DNA from: Irineochytrium annulatum
Lineage: Eukaryota > Chytridiomycota > Chytridiomycetes > Chytridiales > Chytridiaceae
Direction of reading: 5' to 3'
NCBI GenBank assembly: GCA_027600665.1
Contig: JADGJL010000142.1
Coordinates: 3,207 to 37,498 of the forward strand
Length of the DNA: 34,292 bases
Shown: one piece after another, positions 1 to 11,164 of the stretch
Layout of the letters: every line of letters starts with the position of its first letter
Numbering within the stretch: the first letter of the stretch is position 1
The notes under the pieces: generated by a model
The model's input: only the letters and a program-made list of their open reading frames with translations
Database searches by the model: none
What the model was told of the DNA's origin: nothing
Program-made: the position numbers and the translations under genes

Positions 1-435
1 AAAAATCCCGCGGGACTGACTTGAGCGGCCGGCGTAGATTGAGCAGACGCCCAACCAGTCGTCTGAGGTTGAGCGGGAGGAGCATTCCATCCAGCAGATG
101 AGATGGCGTTCATCGCGTTCTTACTCGCGGCGGCAGCGGCGGCGGTGCTCCACCCGGGTACGGAGTCCCTATACAACATCATAAACCGTCAATGCTCACA
201 ACAGGGAAGGCGCGAGCTCTCCGGAAACTCACCAAGAGGGCTTGTTGTTGCCCACGTCCGAGGTGGCCCTGCTCCTCGTCATTGGTGCGCTAAGGCCGCC
301 GTTCTGGCCCCAGCCGCCACCCGGGTTTAAAGCAGCCTGCTGCTGATGACCCCATCCGCCCTGGGGGCCGCTCTGGCTGTGAGGCGGCGTCGACGGCGGG
401 GTGGGGTTGGTCTGCCAAGCATGCGCGGCGTGCAT
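1..435 (-). CDS. Partial 5' end of an unrecognised Gly/Gln/Trp-rich protein
   Basis: I do not recognise this protein. The minus strand opens at an ATG (433-435) and reads through exon 233-435, a 64-nt intron (169-232; GTGAGT donor, TATAG acceptor) and an exon 1-168 that is still open at the window edge. The visible N-terminus, about 123 residues, is low complexity: PPSTPP, then Gly-Gly-Trp-Gly and Gln tracts, then an Ala run (AAAAAA) and repeated Gly-Trp or Asn-Ala-Pro pieces. This composition suggests a disordered region such as those in RNA-binding or cytoplasmic scaffold proteins, but no domain is visible, so no function is assigned. The single well-formed intron and continuous frame across it are the evidence that it is a gene. 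Further 5' exons above 435 are possible. Confidence 0.55.
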
Positions 436-1546
436 TCTGGCGCGGTTTCGATGAGGGTTCGATGAGCTCCCGGGCGAGAGAGGATGATAACGTCTCCCTC
501 GACGAGCTCAGCGATGGTGTTGAATGGAAGGCGGGGTGTCCTGGTGGCTGAGATCCACGTTGACCGATGGCTGGTCGTTGATCATACAAGGGAGGGCGCG
601 CAGAGTGAATTAGAGATCATGTTGGACGCATGTGAGGAAAGCCGCAAGAGGATAGCCGCTGAAGCTCAAGGGGAAAGCCCGGCCCACACCCCTCTCGCTG
701 CAGCAGGCGTTCCGACCGACGAGCCTGCGAGGTCGTCGGCGTCCGGGGTCGCCTTCTCGATCCTCACCTGTCCTATCGCCTCACGTCCGTGGGGCCTGGT
801 CCGTGCGAGAGCGGTCGGTCGGCGTCGGCTGCTGCTCGGTTGTCTGCCAGCACGCAGAAATCCAAAGCGCTTCGTACCCTGGTTCGAGTGGCAAAGCTCC
901 CCTTTGACGTTCGAAGGCATTTAAGACCTAATTTCTAAACGTAAAACAGTTATTTATCGCCTAATTTTTTATTTTTATTATTTGTTTTGGTTTTCTGTTT
1001 TTTTTCAAGACAATTATCAACATTATTATAACAGAAACATACGAACGGACGGCACATCACGCGAACACATCGATAGGTTGATGCGTGAGCACCCGGCTGG
1101 CCACCCACGGATAAGAGCGGTAAGAATATGGCGGTACAAGTTGCAGAAGAGACATAGGAGGGTTGGAGCATTTACGGAGCTGGGCTTTGGTAGCGGAGGT
1201 CGCCTCCAGCAGCGTTCATCGAGGTGAAGAATGAGCGGCGGCGATAGCGGGGTAAGGGGTGGGTGAAAAAGAGAGGGCAAGACCAGCACGGTCAGAGGAG
1301 CACCTGCTAACCCCAGTATTCGATCGCGTGAGGGCGGGGGCGGCGCGGCGGTTACGAGCTGGACGAAGGTGTGATCGGCGGATGTTGGGAGAGCGGGGGT
1401 TAAAGTGTGCGGGAAACGCTCTTCGCGAACGTGGAAGCGGAGGCGGGGCAAGGATGGGGTTACTTGGAAATAATAGGCTCCATAACCCACTGCCCTAGTA
1501 CATGGGTTCTGGCGCTGACAGATGCTGTTGGCAGCGTATCGCCCGA
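436..1546. other. Unassigned region
   Basis: About 1.1 kb with no gene I can support. Short open frames exist on both strands (for example 484-924 plus and 1026-1490 minus), but none has a recognisable domain, a convincing start and splice context, or a consistent composition. An A/T-rich stretch at 930-1030 with T runs looks like untranslated or intergenic DNA. Part of it is probably promoter or 5' leader of the minus-strand gene at 1-435, and part may be 3' sequence of the coding-like stretch at 1547-2333. Confidence 0.4.
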
Positions 1547-2333
1547 TCAGCTTTCCACAATAGGTGGGTGACCAAACTGCCTAACGATGGGTGTGCCGCC
1601 ACTTGCAGTCGTTCTCTGCAACAGGTAGGCGAGTAAGTTGGCCAGCACTGCATCCCGCAGATCACTCGCGGAGCGAGAACGGCCGCGCAGAGCTCGGGGA
1701 AGTAGCTCGGGAGAAGAGCGCCTCCAGGCCAGGCAAGAGAGGGCTCGTTCGCTCCGGGAAGGGACGAGATCCGAGGAGGACCCGTTTTGTGGAGGCGTGC
1801 ACCAGCCTGGTCGGCCCGGTGAGCGTTCACGTACACCGCCACGGAGGCAAGGCGACCGAATTGGCGAAAGGAGGAGAGGCACGATGGACGGTGCAGACGG
1901 CACAATCAACCCGACGGATTTCCTCGGCGTCTTCAAGGCTCTGTCGTTTAAGCAAAGGGCAATCACGAGACAGGCGACAGCGCAGAGCCGGCGAGAAGGC
2001 CTGCAGAGTGGTCCGAAGGAGCTGAGAATGGGGGCAGTGGCGTCGGGTGATCTTCGCCAAGGAGGCCAGAAGTTGGGCCATCTTTGGCATCGGAGGAGGG
2101 GGGTGGGGCCAAGTAGATGGGAGACTGGTGGACCACTAAGGCGCGGGCTGAGAGCGAGAGCGGCGGTTGTACGGGAGCGAGGCGCACCGTCAGCGCCGCG
2201 ATGGGAAGCCTTGCAGGCCATGAACCGTCGTCGCGATTGGTGATCAGCTGGGCCTGGATACCCTGCCAGCGCGCGATGATTGGGTCACGATCGGCGAGTT
2301 AAGACGGAGGAGCTCGGTCTCCGAGCGGCGCAT
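1547..2333 (-). CDS. Possible unrecognised protein, model unresolved
   Basis: Coding-like sequence on the minus strand that I could not turn into a clean model. A frame starting just after 2300 reads through DPIIARWQGIQ and TNRDDGSWP, then a Pro/Ser-rich stretch to about 1980. A GT...ACAG intron of about 31 nt leads to SLEDAEEIRRVDC, and two further plausible short introns lead to a stop at 1547-1549. The upstream ATG (2331-2333, MRRSETELL) is in a different frame from DPIIARW with no usable splice site between them. That implies a missed exon, a frameshift, or that one piece is not coding. No family is recognised. Codon usage is GC-rich, so open frames are easy to get by chance here and confidence is low. 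Confidence 0.3.
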
Positions 2334-2766
2334 GTTGGCGGCATTGGAGATGTGGTAAGGTTTATCTCGAAATAGCAACGGCAACGCGAAAGAAGTAAAT
2401 ATATGCTTATGTATTGATGCTTGTATGTACTTTTGGTTGTGGCAGGCACCCGCACCGCACCAACGCCATTGCCCTCAAAGAAAAGGAACTTCTTCAATTT
2501 ATTTGAGAACCCCAAAATCTTCTGGCGCTTTGTTTTTGTTTACTGTCAGATTACTCTGATACTGTTGTTTTCGGCGAAAATGAAATCGACGGCGCGTTGC
2601 ATTTAGCTGCCCTGCGAACGCAAAAGGGTGGCCAGGCTTGCCATGCAATCAAGCGTGTAAGCGACGCTGCGTCGCTGACGCTATATAATCACCGCGAAAT
2701 CAGCAGCGCACGACCTCCACATGGGGGAGGTATCGTTACCGATCCGTGATACCTAGTCGGCATGAG
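2334..2766. other. Intergenic region downstream of TFIIE-beta
   Basis: No gene seen. It holds the 3' flank of the minus-strand TFIIE-beta gene and probably the promoter of whatever is encoded at 1547-2333. Two small items are visible: a perfect 7-bp inverted repeat with a 3-nt loop at 2660-2676 (AGCGACG/CGTCGCT), and a TATATAAT-like string near 2680 that also reads as a TATA-like element on the minus strand. Neither can be assigned a role from sequence alone. Confidence 0.4.
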
Positions 2767-3768
2767 CTACTTTTTCTCCTTCGACCATTCCTGCAATAAA
2801 AATTCCGTCAGATAAAGTATCCATTCGTTGCTAGGGTTTTGAAAGTCACCTTGGCTTCCTTCGAAAGATCAATGCCCAAGTGCGTGTTCGTCGTTTTGCC
2901 TTTCCGGCCTCTCTTCGACTTCGTCTTTGCGGTCACCTTCGTTTTGCGTTAGCAACCCGGGCGGCAGATGAAGTAGATACCTTCAGCTTAACGTTCGTCG
3001 ACGATCCGTCGGCCCGTTTCAACCCGGCTGAACGAACATTGTCAGTATTTTAACCAAAACAAAGAAAAAGCGGTAACGCACCCTTGTCTAACTCCTTTAA
3101 TAGCTCTTCCTCCGGAGGCACCTTTACATCATTCCAATGCTTAACGAACTCGGAAGACGGGTACGTCGGCGGCGCGTCTAAAGACCAAAAGAAAGAAATT
3201 CAGATAACCGACAAGATCACGTCAAAGTCCAACCATTCGGCCCTCTCTCAACCAAACAATTGTAGTAAACCAGCTTCGGGGCATCGTTCTTGTCCTTTAC
3301 GACCAAGATCGACCCCTCCTTCTCCAATTCCTCGATGGCCGCAAACACATCCGGATACGACTCCTTCAGCTCCTTCGGATCCTTCCCTCCCACGTCTCTG
3401 CCCGCTTTCAGCGTCTCCACCAGATCCTCCTTTGACCGTATCGCGTATTCATGCTGCAATTATTAAAAAAGCGCGTTAACCATTAGCTAGGCGCTGAAGC
3501 CAAGCGGCCAGCAATTACCTTGTACCAGATCGTCTTAGCCTTTAGGTCGAAGCCGATCTTGTCGCACGTCCGCCAGACGTTCGTGTCCTTCAGCTTGATG
3601 CCCAGCTTCTGCTGGAGCACCTTCATCTCGATCGCATCCGTGTGGCTCTATGCACACCTGTTAGAGGCCGTACAATGATATCTTTCCCGCACCTACCTTC
3701 AGCTCCTTCAGGATGTTGTTGAGGGCGAGCAGGTTCGCGGTCGTTACCGCAGTGCCTTTAGCGGTCAT
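2767..3768 (-). CDS. TFA2: Transcription initiation factor IIE subunit beta
   Basis: TFIIE-beta pairs with TFIIE-alpha in the RNA polymerase II preinitiation complex, where it helps recruit TFIIH and stabilise the open promoter. The minus-strand model has seven exons: 3697-3768, 3519-3647, 3258-3453, 3082-3177, 2981-3027, 2850-2936 and 2767-2790, totalling 651 nt or 216 aa. Winged-helix one is around residues 8-67 and includes KLGIKLKDTNVWRTC. Winged-helix two is around 68-133 and contains EYAIRSKEDLVETL and KDPKELKESYPDV, ending in the LVYYN strand. A helix (EEELLKEL) and a basic tail (KTKSKRGRKGK, then THLGIDLSKE) follow, as in the animal protein. At 216 residues it is shorter than human TFIIE-beta, mainly because the Ser/Lys-rich N-terminus is absent. 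The start is the first ATG of the open exon; an additional 5' exon cannot be excluded. Confidence 0.92.
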
Positions 3769-4060
3769 CGTGCGATTTTGACGGCTGACACTTCTGTAGG
3801 CTGATTGAGGATTTTATCCTGTCCAAATGCCTGCTGCGGTAACTGCGGACGGGCATTTAGATAATAAATGTTCAATCGCGCCAATTAACATTCTATAATA
3901 ATTACTATTTTACATACTAAATCGACACGGAAACGAGCCAAACATCATTGCATCAGCCAGACAGCAGTTCGACCAGCAACCAACAATTGCAACCCGGTAT
4001 GCCATATCCAATTAATTAATTCAAAGCAGACTGCGTTACATTCCCAGCAAGCAAAAGTCC

Positions 4061-7000
4061 TTAATTCAGGAAACCGCGGCATTTCTGTGGGAAAAAAAGA
4101 ATTCATATTGGTGCTCTCAGAAAAAAAAAAAAAAAAGAAAGAACGCCCACCTCAGCACCGCAGTGGCAGGGAATCTTGATATCCTCCAGCGGGAACTTAT
4201 AATCGTAGGTAATCTCCTCTCCCTCCGATATGTCGCGATTGGCGTATATGACGATCTTCTTTAGCCCGTCAACCGTTATAATCTTGGCATTACAATTCGG
4301 CTATTGAAGTAAACGTCAGCCCACATTTCAGACCCGAAACGAGGCACTCACATCACAGCAATGATTAATAAACCTCGCCAGATTCCCCTTCTTCGTGGCA
4401 TCAATTATCGTGTCCACGTCGATCCGAAACAGATAGCTGCTCCCAATCCCGCTCTTCTCATACATCTTCTCCCTCTGGTCCGCGACCTGTTGCCGAATAA
4501 TTTCCCCAATATACTCGATGACGATGTCCTCCGCCGCAATCGACTCCATCGCGAACAGGCCCCAGTCATGAATGGGACTCTTCCCGAACCTCAAACGCTT
4601 CTTCCGTGTCTTGAGCTGGTTGAATTTCAGCAAATCCGCCGTGCTCGCCTCAACACCACCGGCGGCAGCGGACGCCGCGCCACCTCCGCTCCGACCCGCG
4701 CCGCCGCCGCCGGACGATGCGAGGCCTTTACCGCCATCGGCGACGGACGCGCTCGCGAGCGCGCGGTGGCCCTGCGCCAAAAGGCGGTATTGGATTCGGA
4801 CTGCCCGTGAGGACGTCTTTGTCGCCTGCCCGCTGACCGGCACATCCAGCACAAAATCCGTCGACGCAGATGCAGGTGCCATGGCGGTCGTCGCAGTCAA
4901 ATGAACGTGAGGCCCTTCGCCCATCCCAGCCACGCCATCGATCGCGCCGCCTTCTCCTTCTCCATCGACGCCGCCCTTCCCGCTCGCGATAACTGGCACG
5001 GTGTCGAGATTCTCGGCGCGACGATGAAGCGCCTTCTCGGCCTCGGTGAGACGGTAGAAGCCTTCCGTCCTCGCGCTGCCGGTAACGTGCCGGCTGAACA
5101 GGAAGGCCGGTTCCTCGTCGTCGCTAGAATGCCGCAGTTCGTCTTCTTCAATCTCCGGCTCGTCTCCTACACGGTAATGTATAAGGTGGATTCCTAATTA
5201 CACTCCAAAAGGGAGGCTACCGACCTGAAGCTGCCTTCCCACGCCGTCGCCTCACAATCCTCGCCCTCCGCCTCCTCATCCTCTCCTCACAAACCGCCTC
5301 GCTCAAAAACCTTAAATCCTCTCTCGACCCCACAAACCCAAACCCGACCTCCCGTAAATTGATCCGATTGAAGTCAAGCGAGCCGTCACTGTCGGCGCCT
5401 TCGCCCTCCTCGTCCTCGTCCGCCCTCTCCTTCCCTGCCTCTGCCAACACTGCATCCCAATCAAATTCATCAATAACTACATCCTCCTCCCCCGGCAGCT
5501 CCACAGGCACCCTCGGCTCAATCACAACAGGCTCGACATGCGTCGGATCCGCCACCTTATGCCTCTTTTTCTTCTTCTTAGCCTTCTTGCCCCCGGGCGG
5601 TGCATGAGTCGCCGACGCCTTCCTCGCCGGCCCCTTCCCTCCAGTATCCGTCGCCCTCGAAGCGGTCTCCGCAAGCGGCAGCGGCTTCGCGACGGGCTTC
5701 CGTGGCCCCGCCCTGGTCTTCTTTTGCGACGCCAGCTGCCGTTGTGCCTCCTCCATCTCCTTTAAAAGCGACTTGCCCGTCGGCGTCTCCTGGTTGCTCT
5801 GCGCGCCGCCCTTTTTGGCAACCGCGGGCTCATTCTCCTGCTCGTCGTCCTCCTCGTCATCCGTGTAATCAATCATCGGCCTCCGGGTGTTCGTCGCAGC
5901 ATCCTCCTCGCTCGACTCGCTGCTCGTGTACATAACCTCAACCCGCTTCTTCTCTTGCGCTTTCGCGGGCGGCGCCAGCTCCTTCTCCTTCACAGCGGTT
6001 TTCACGGGTGCCTTGTTCTTCCTCCTCCTCCTCCGATCTTCCTCACTGTCCGCCTCGTCTTCGCTGCGGTCGATCCTCCGCCGCTGCGCCAGCGGTTGTT
6101 CAGGCCCATCGCTGCTAAAGATCGACCTCCCGTCGTCAGCGTGCCGCTGCGCATCGGTAGCCGCCATTTCGCTCAGTCCCCTCTTCTTTTTAAACGACGG
6201 CAGCGCGCTAAGCTTCCTCAATGGCGTCTGTGACTCCAGCATCTCGATCGCCGTTGCGGCAGCGGCCGTCGTCCTAATCGGATCCTCTTGCGACGCTATT
6301 AGGCGTCCATCATCCACCTTCGATGGCGCGACCGACTCCGATGTCGACTTCGTCCGCTCCACGTGATCCTTCGCGACCGATATCGATCTCGACCTCTCCG
6401 CGCGTTCCATCGCCGGCGGGGGATGTACCTCCCCACCAACATCTGCGTGCCCATCTTCATTCAAGAACGCCGTTATGGCGGGTCCTAGCACGAGCCGCCT
6501 CAAATCATTCTTAAATACGTCCATGAGGTCCTTGATGATCAAATGCATCGCCTTGTCGATCAAAGTTGTCGACAACGCGTCCTTGGCGGGCTCCTTCGGC
6601 CGCTCCTCGGTAACGCCCGGCGGCATGAGCTTCTCCTGGACGCCATTCGTCCGCCTTGGCAAGCCCTTATCCCCATCAGTAGAGAACGACCTTGACCTGT
6701 CATTGTCGCCGTTCACGCGCTTTCCCTCCACCTCCCGTCCCACAGCCTTTTTTCCATCACCGTCCGCGGGCACGAGGTTATCGCGGCCGGGCGGCGGTGG
6801 CTCTTGCCCCACTCTGCCCGTCGACGGCCTGTATCTGCTGTCGCTCTCATAACTGCGTAATGGCCCGGTCTGATCGCGACCAGGCGGCGGCGGCTCCTGC
6901 GGCGGCGGGTATGATGGTGGTGGCGGTTGCGGCGGCGGCGGCTGCAGGGGCTGCCTCGGGTATTCCGGATACGGTTGTGGCGGCGGCGGAGGTTGGCTGT

Positions 7001-8093
7001 CCGGCTTCGGCGGTTGTGGCGGCTGCGGAGGAGGGTGTGCGTAGTGAGGGTGGTGGGTTTGCTGGTGGCCGGGGTGAGTTTGGTGACCATAAGCTGGCCA
7101 CGGGGCGCTCCCAGAATACGGCGGGTATTGATGCTGTGCGGGAGGAGGTTGGGGCGGGCCTGGACCGTACTGCTGGGAATGTGGCGGATAATTTGCCGGC
7201 AGCGGTGGAGAGCGGTGATGGGGATACGGCTGTTGTGGGGGGTACGGTTGATGTTGTGGATACTGTTGCTGCGGTGGATATTGATGATGGTAAGAGTCGG
7301 GGTAATAAGGATGAGGCTGCGGTGCGTACGGCTGTTGGTGATGGTAGTCCTGCGGTGGCAGGCCGCCTTCATAATGGGGGGCTGGGTACGCGTAGCCATC
7401 ATTCGTATTCGGGTGCTGCTGATATGGCGGGTAAGATTCTGGCGGTCGATGGCCTGAGACCGAATGGCGAGTGTCACCAGCATCCTTACTGGGTAGACCC
7501 GGCGCTTCGACGTCTGGCAGCGCCTTCTTGATAGCCTCCGCTCGCTTAGCACCTGTATGATCACGCTAAGTACCATCAACGCGCCTCTCAGTATTTCACC
7601 TGAGGCGTCAAACTGGACGGTGACGACCGAGCCCCCTATTGACGCGCCGTTCTCCTTCCGGATAGCCTCCATCGCGTGGTTGCATGCAGCCGGCCCACCA
7701 CCGAAGCTGATTACCGCAATCCCCAGGCTCACGCCGGTTGCAGGGTTTCGTTCCAGCGTGACGGCCGAGACGTCGCTGAAGAAGTCGCCCTGGCTTCTCG
7801 GTCAGCAAGAGAACGAGTCATCTCCGCACGACGACCACCACATACCAGCTCCTCCTCGGGCAGATTCACCGGCAGCCCTGTGACGAGGACCTGTGACGGC
7901 GGCGGTGGCCCAACCGAGTTGGTGTCATGCTGGACGCATAACTGTGAGCTTCGCGAAAGTGGAGAGCATAAAGGTGTGAGCGTCATACCTCCCAGTAGAC
8001 CGGTTTAAACTTCTGAACCAGATGCATCCGCCGTCGACCGCCGTTGTCGGCGTTGCTCGACTCCCTCGTCCTCGGGTCGGTAGCCATCGACAT
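4061..8093 (-). CDS. SET1: Histone H3 lysine-4 methyltransferase Set1 (COMPASS catalytic subunit)
   Basis: Set1 transfers methyl groups from S-adenosylmethionine to histone H3 Lys4 as the catalytic core of COMPASS at active genes. Seven exons (7989-8093, 7846-7941, 7600-7789, 5225-7552, 4352-5166, 4151-4300, 4061-4084) give 1235 aa. In order: an RRM at about 50-140 (QVLVTGLP, then SLGIAVISF); a Pro/Gln/Tyr/His-rich linker at about 160-390; a helical segment ([17 protein letters not shown]); a charged disordered middle; the N-SET region from about 907 ([11 protein letters not shown] and [10 protein letters not shown]); the SET domain at about 1098-1212 with DWGLFA, EYIGE and the AdoMet-pocket motif [11 protein letters not shown]; and post-SET cysteines CHCG...KCRGFLN at the extreme C-terminus. 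The zinc-binding and catalytic motifs look intact. The start is taken as MSMATD at 8093; an in-frame ATG at 8198 would add 35 residues. Yeast Set1 is 1080 aa, so length is ordinary. Confidence 0.96.
6860..7450 (-). repeat. Low-complexity Pro/Gln/Tyr/His-rich segment of SET1
   Basis: About 200 codons in the large fourth exon of SET1 encode short degenerate units such as [25 protein letters not shown], and later runs of PPPQPPPP. A motif EPPPPGRD occurs twice, near 6890 and 6800. The DNA on the opposite strand reads as an open frame rich in Val, Ala and Gly, which is a by-product of this repetitive composition. The protein segment has the Tyr/Gln/Pro content of intrinsically disordered, condensate-prone regions. 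Confidence 0.85.
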
Positions 8094-8937
8094 GTCCGAT
8101 GCATGGAAAAAGACGCACGACGTAGTGGTCCGGTCGCCAACTGCCGAATAACGGAGGACCCGGTGGTTATGGAGAGGGCGCAAACACGGCGCAAACACGG
8201 AGGTTCACGCCAGTCACGACTGCGGTGCTGAAGTGTCCTCGGTGACCTCAGTCTCCTGCCGAGTGTTCGTTATATACGTTCACCTGCGCGGTCCAAGGAA
8301 AAGGAAACGCTTTTTGGGCGCCAAAGACTAGACTACAGACATCAATTCCCGTTGAGGTCCGGTCGTTATCGACGTTTTGAGGCCAGGGTCGAGTCTCTGC
8401 TAGCCAAGGAGCATAGGAGCTGAACGCGCCGCAACGGTGTTCTGGGATTGGGTGAGTCGTGGAGCTGCCGCGTGCGTCCATGACTTGAACGAAAGACTAT
8501 AGAAATAGTAGTCGCCGCTACGGCACACGTGTACAACGTTGACGGTGAGCAAACTGATGTTTAGAGGTCAACGAACGCCGCGAGCTGGCCTTAGAGGGCG
8601 TCGAAGGGGTTAAGGCGGCCGGGCGCTGGAATGGATCAACATGCGGTGGCGCTTCTGGCAGCCAAAGCATGCCGCTTCGATGTTCGATTCAAAGAGCATT
8701 GCCTGTGCCACTGCCTTGCAAATGTTTAATTCGTCTGTGCAGGTCTTTCTATCACTGTTGTAGTATGCAGAACAAGATTTCTATCGACATAGTGCGTCCA
8801 TGTAGTAAACGAGCTTGTACACCATGCAAAGGGTATAATGAGTACAGCTACATCTGTGTTGGCAAGCGTACGAGACATCGTCACGTATCATGCAAGTCCA
8901 TCAATGCCCAGGCTGCAATTCCAAGTTACTTCGACCA
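8094..8937. other. Region between SET1 and CATSPER2
   Basis: About 840 bp holding the 5' flank of SET1 and the 3' flank of CATSPER2, both on the minus strand. I see no supported gene. A plus-strand open frame (8669-9010) is rich in Cys and Ser but has no domain, and it runs antisense into the last CATSPER2 exons. A minus-strand 77-codon frame (8248-8481) is also unsupported. The SET1 promoter must lie here, but no clear core element stands out. Confidence 0.5.
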
Positions 8938-11164
8938 TCAAAAGTTGAACCTACAAGCCAAAAGTTGCAGCTCCTCATACTCCTTCATGTTTTCCTACGC
9001 AAATAATTAATAAGATGTCCCATGTCTCCCTCCATACCTGCAAATTCTCCATAAGCTGCAGATACTGCCGAAGCTTTAAAACCACGTCTCGCAAATGGTC
9101 CGTACCTTAAAAAGGGTATCCCGTGGCCACATCGTCTCGCTCTTGCTCGCGGCGAACGACGTTAGTGTCTCCGCCACCGTCGTCTCCCATCCTATAAAAC
9201 TTAACATAGCGAATAATTCCTTGGACGTACCTTTGGATATCCCGTGCGAAGCGACCAGCAGCCGTTGAATCGATTGCAGGACGTCCGTGTCCTTCCTAAC
9301 TTCATTAATTGCACGACGCAGGGCAGATGGCACATACGGCTTGGCTTCGGGCTCGTCCTTTCTCCCGCCTTCCTCCGATTCGTCGTCCCCCTGCGCACCA
9401 TCCGCCGCCGCCTTCAAATTCGTTCTTTTTTTTTTTTTATATATATATTTTTCGTTAGCGAATTAGCCGAGCAACGGTGAGACAGCGTACATTGACCGCT
9501 GAATGTTCCCCTGCACCGCTAGCTCCTTGTTTAACTTCCGTCTAAGCTTCTCGAATTTTTTCGACTTCTCGTATTCGGCCTTTTGCTCCTTGAGCTCGAC
9601 ACTTATTTTGTCGAAGTTGTTTACTACGCGCAAACGTCAGCACCGCAGAGGAAGGGTGCGAGGAGGCTCACCCATAACACCGACAAAGATGTTCCTGAAT
9701 ACGAAAGCGCCAAGCCAGACCCATGAGATGATGTAGAGCTCCGTCAAAACGGGGTCGGCGTATTTCAGCACCTCCTTGTTAATGCTATCCCATTGGTCCA
9801 CTGTATTCCATCTCTAGTCAATAACCATGCAGTACAAAGGGACACGTACGCGTGAGGAGCTGGAACAAGGTCATGAGACTCTGGCCGATATCTCTGCAAG
9901 ACGTTAAAAGCCGATAGTGATGATTGCACGAACGCGAAAGCGGTTTTATAGGTTAGGCCGTGGTCGTTCGACAGCGTGAAAGGTCTGAACAGGTACACGG
10001 CCACGATGCTGTACGTGTACGCCACGATAACAACCAACACCATAATGTACGTCATTGACTGCCGCACTTAGCACATCGTGAAAAGCAGCGGGAGATACCT
10101 GGAACGCTTGGAAGATGGTCAGGATGATAAGCCTTAAGTTCGACGACCGCAGGACGATCTTAAAGATGCGGAGGATGCGTAAGGGGCGCGCGTCGGTCCC
10201 GATGACGCTGACGTACACCGTCGACGTCTCGGTTAGGTTCACTATCTCGGGGATGGCCGACTGAACCACAAAGTACGCGGGTTGAGAAAATAGAAGATCT
10301 ACGACTGCCACACGTACGATGAGCGTCATGACAAGATCGGCAATGTTCCAGCCTGAGTTCCAAAACTCTGTAAGCAGCGGCTTTAGTGTTCGCGTGGCTA
10401 TTACAAAAAAAATGTTACCTTCGAAGTTGTCGATCCATTTCAACAGAATCTCTATGACAAAAACCATGAGGGAGAAGCCATCTTTGATATTTGGTTAACC
10501 AACTCAAATGTCAATGAAGGGCTACCGAGTATGCTTATGAATTGGAACACCGCCCAATTCTGGTCTTGTGACTCCCACAATTCTGTTACGATGTAAGCGA
10601 CACCAAGCATTAAGAATCATGATACCTGTGCTAACACCGATGAAGATGGCTTCTAATGCGATGACGACCCATACGAAGTAGAAGAAAAAGGGATCTGGGG
10701 AACAAGAGGTGTTAATAACAGAAGCTCAAGGAAGTCCGAAGCAAGATGGCCAGCAACGTACTCCGCACAACCCAGCTAGCCCACGCGCCTATCGGCAACG
10801 AGTTAATGTTCCTCGTCCGGGTGAGCCGGCGATCGGTCTTGGCCTCCGCGTTGTCCTCCTCCGCGGCTTGTTGCGAGCGTTTGAAGACCTAATGCCATTT
10901 TAACGGGTTTCATTGATTCCCGTGTCGGAGAGTTGACTCTACCTGAAACTTGATGAGCTGATGCGCATTCTCCATGAGAATCTTGGCTCTCGCATCCGGA
11001 TCTTCATATACGCCTTAACCCACACATAATGATTAAAGCAAACCTGCTATATCCCGGCTCGTATGGGTCGGCGACGACACATTATGCTTGTCACTGATGT
11101 TGTCGAGCAGTTGGAACTCCTCGATAAGACGAGACCGAAAAATCTGAGGAGCGTCAGCGGGCAT
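8938..11164 (-). CDS. CATSPER2: CatSper2-type voltage-gated calcium channel subunit
   Basis: CatSper channels are flagellar-membrane Ca2+ channels; in animals four one-domain subunits assemble around a pore. This 15-exon model (1569 nt, 522 aa) has S1 near residues 103-125 (NPFFFYFVWVVIALE), S3 WNIADLVMTLIV, S4 near 228-250 with spaced charges (RPLRILRIFKIVLRS), and a pore segment SLMTLFQLLTLDQW whose T-x-D-x-W (311-315) is the CatSper selectivity signature. S6 is FRNIFVGVMVNNF. Assignment to CatSper2 rests on the N-terminus (RSRLIEEFQLLD), EILLKWIDNF before S3, and the C-terminal WPRDTLF followed by a leucine-rich coiled coil (LMENLQENMKEYEELQ). Exons: 11044-11164, 10943-11001, 10762-10888, 10626-10694, 10526-10582, 10419-10481, 10099-10367, 9934-10058, 9850-9893, 9672-9800, 9491-9623, 9231-9424, 9106-9191, 9038-9073, 8938-8994. 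The exon 11/12 junction is the least certain. Confidence 0.92.

Noticed and set aside
2660..2676. Perfect 7-bp hairpin as a terminator or small RNA
   Set aside because: Eukaryotic context, no T-run, and a hairpin this short is expected by chance in GC-rich DNA.
6692..7531. 279-codon plus-strand open frame rich in Val, Ala and Gly
   Set aside because: It is antisense to the Pro/Gln/Tyr-rich exon of SET1, whose frame is confirmed by flanking conserved domains and phase-consistent introns.
7786..7850. Apparent frameshift in the Set1 RRM
   Set aside because: Using the GCCAG acceptor just before GGCGACTTC restores phase 0 and gives a continuous RRM, so no break is needed.
8675..8705. tRNA-like T-loop string (GTTCGATTC)
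   Set aside because: The flanking bases do not pair as a T stem and no acceptor, D or anticodon arms can be drawn around it.
8669..9010. 113-codon Cys-rich plus-strand open frame that could be taken for a small secreted protein
   Set aside because: No clean signal peptide, no regular Cys pattern, and it overlaps the last two CATSPER2 exons in antisense.
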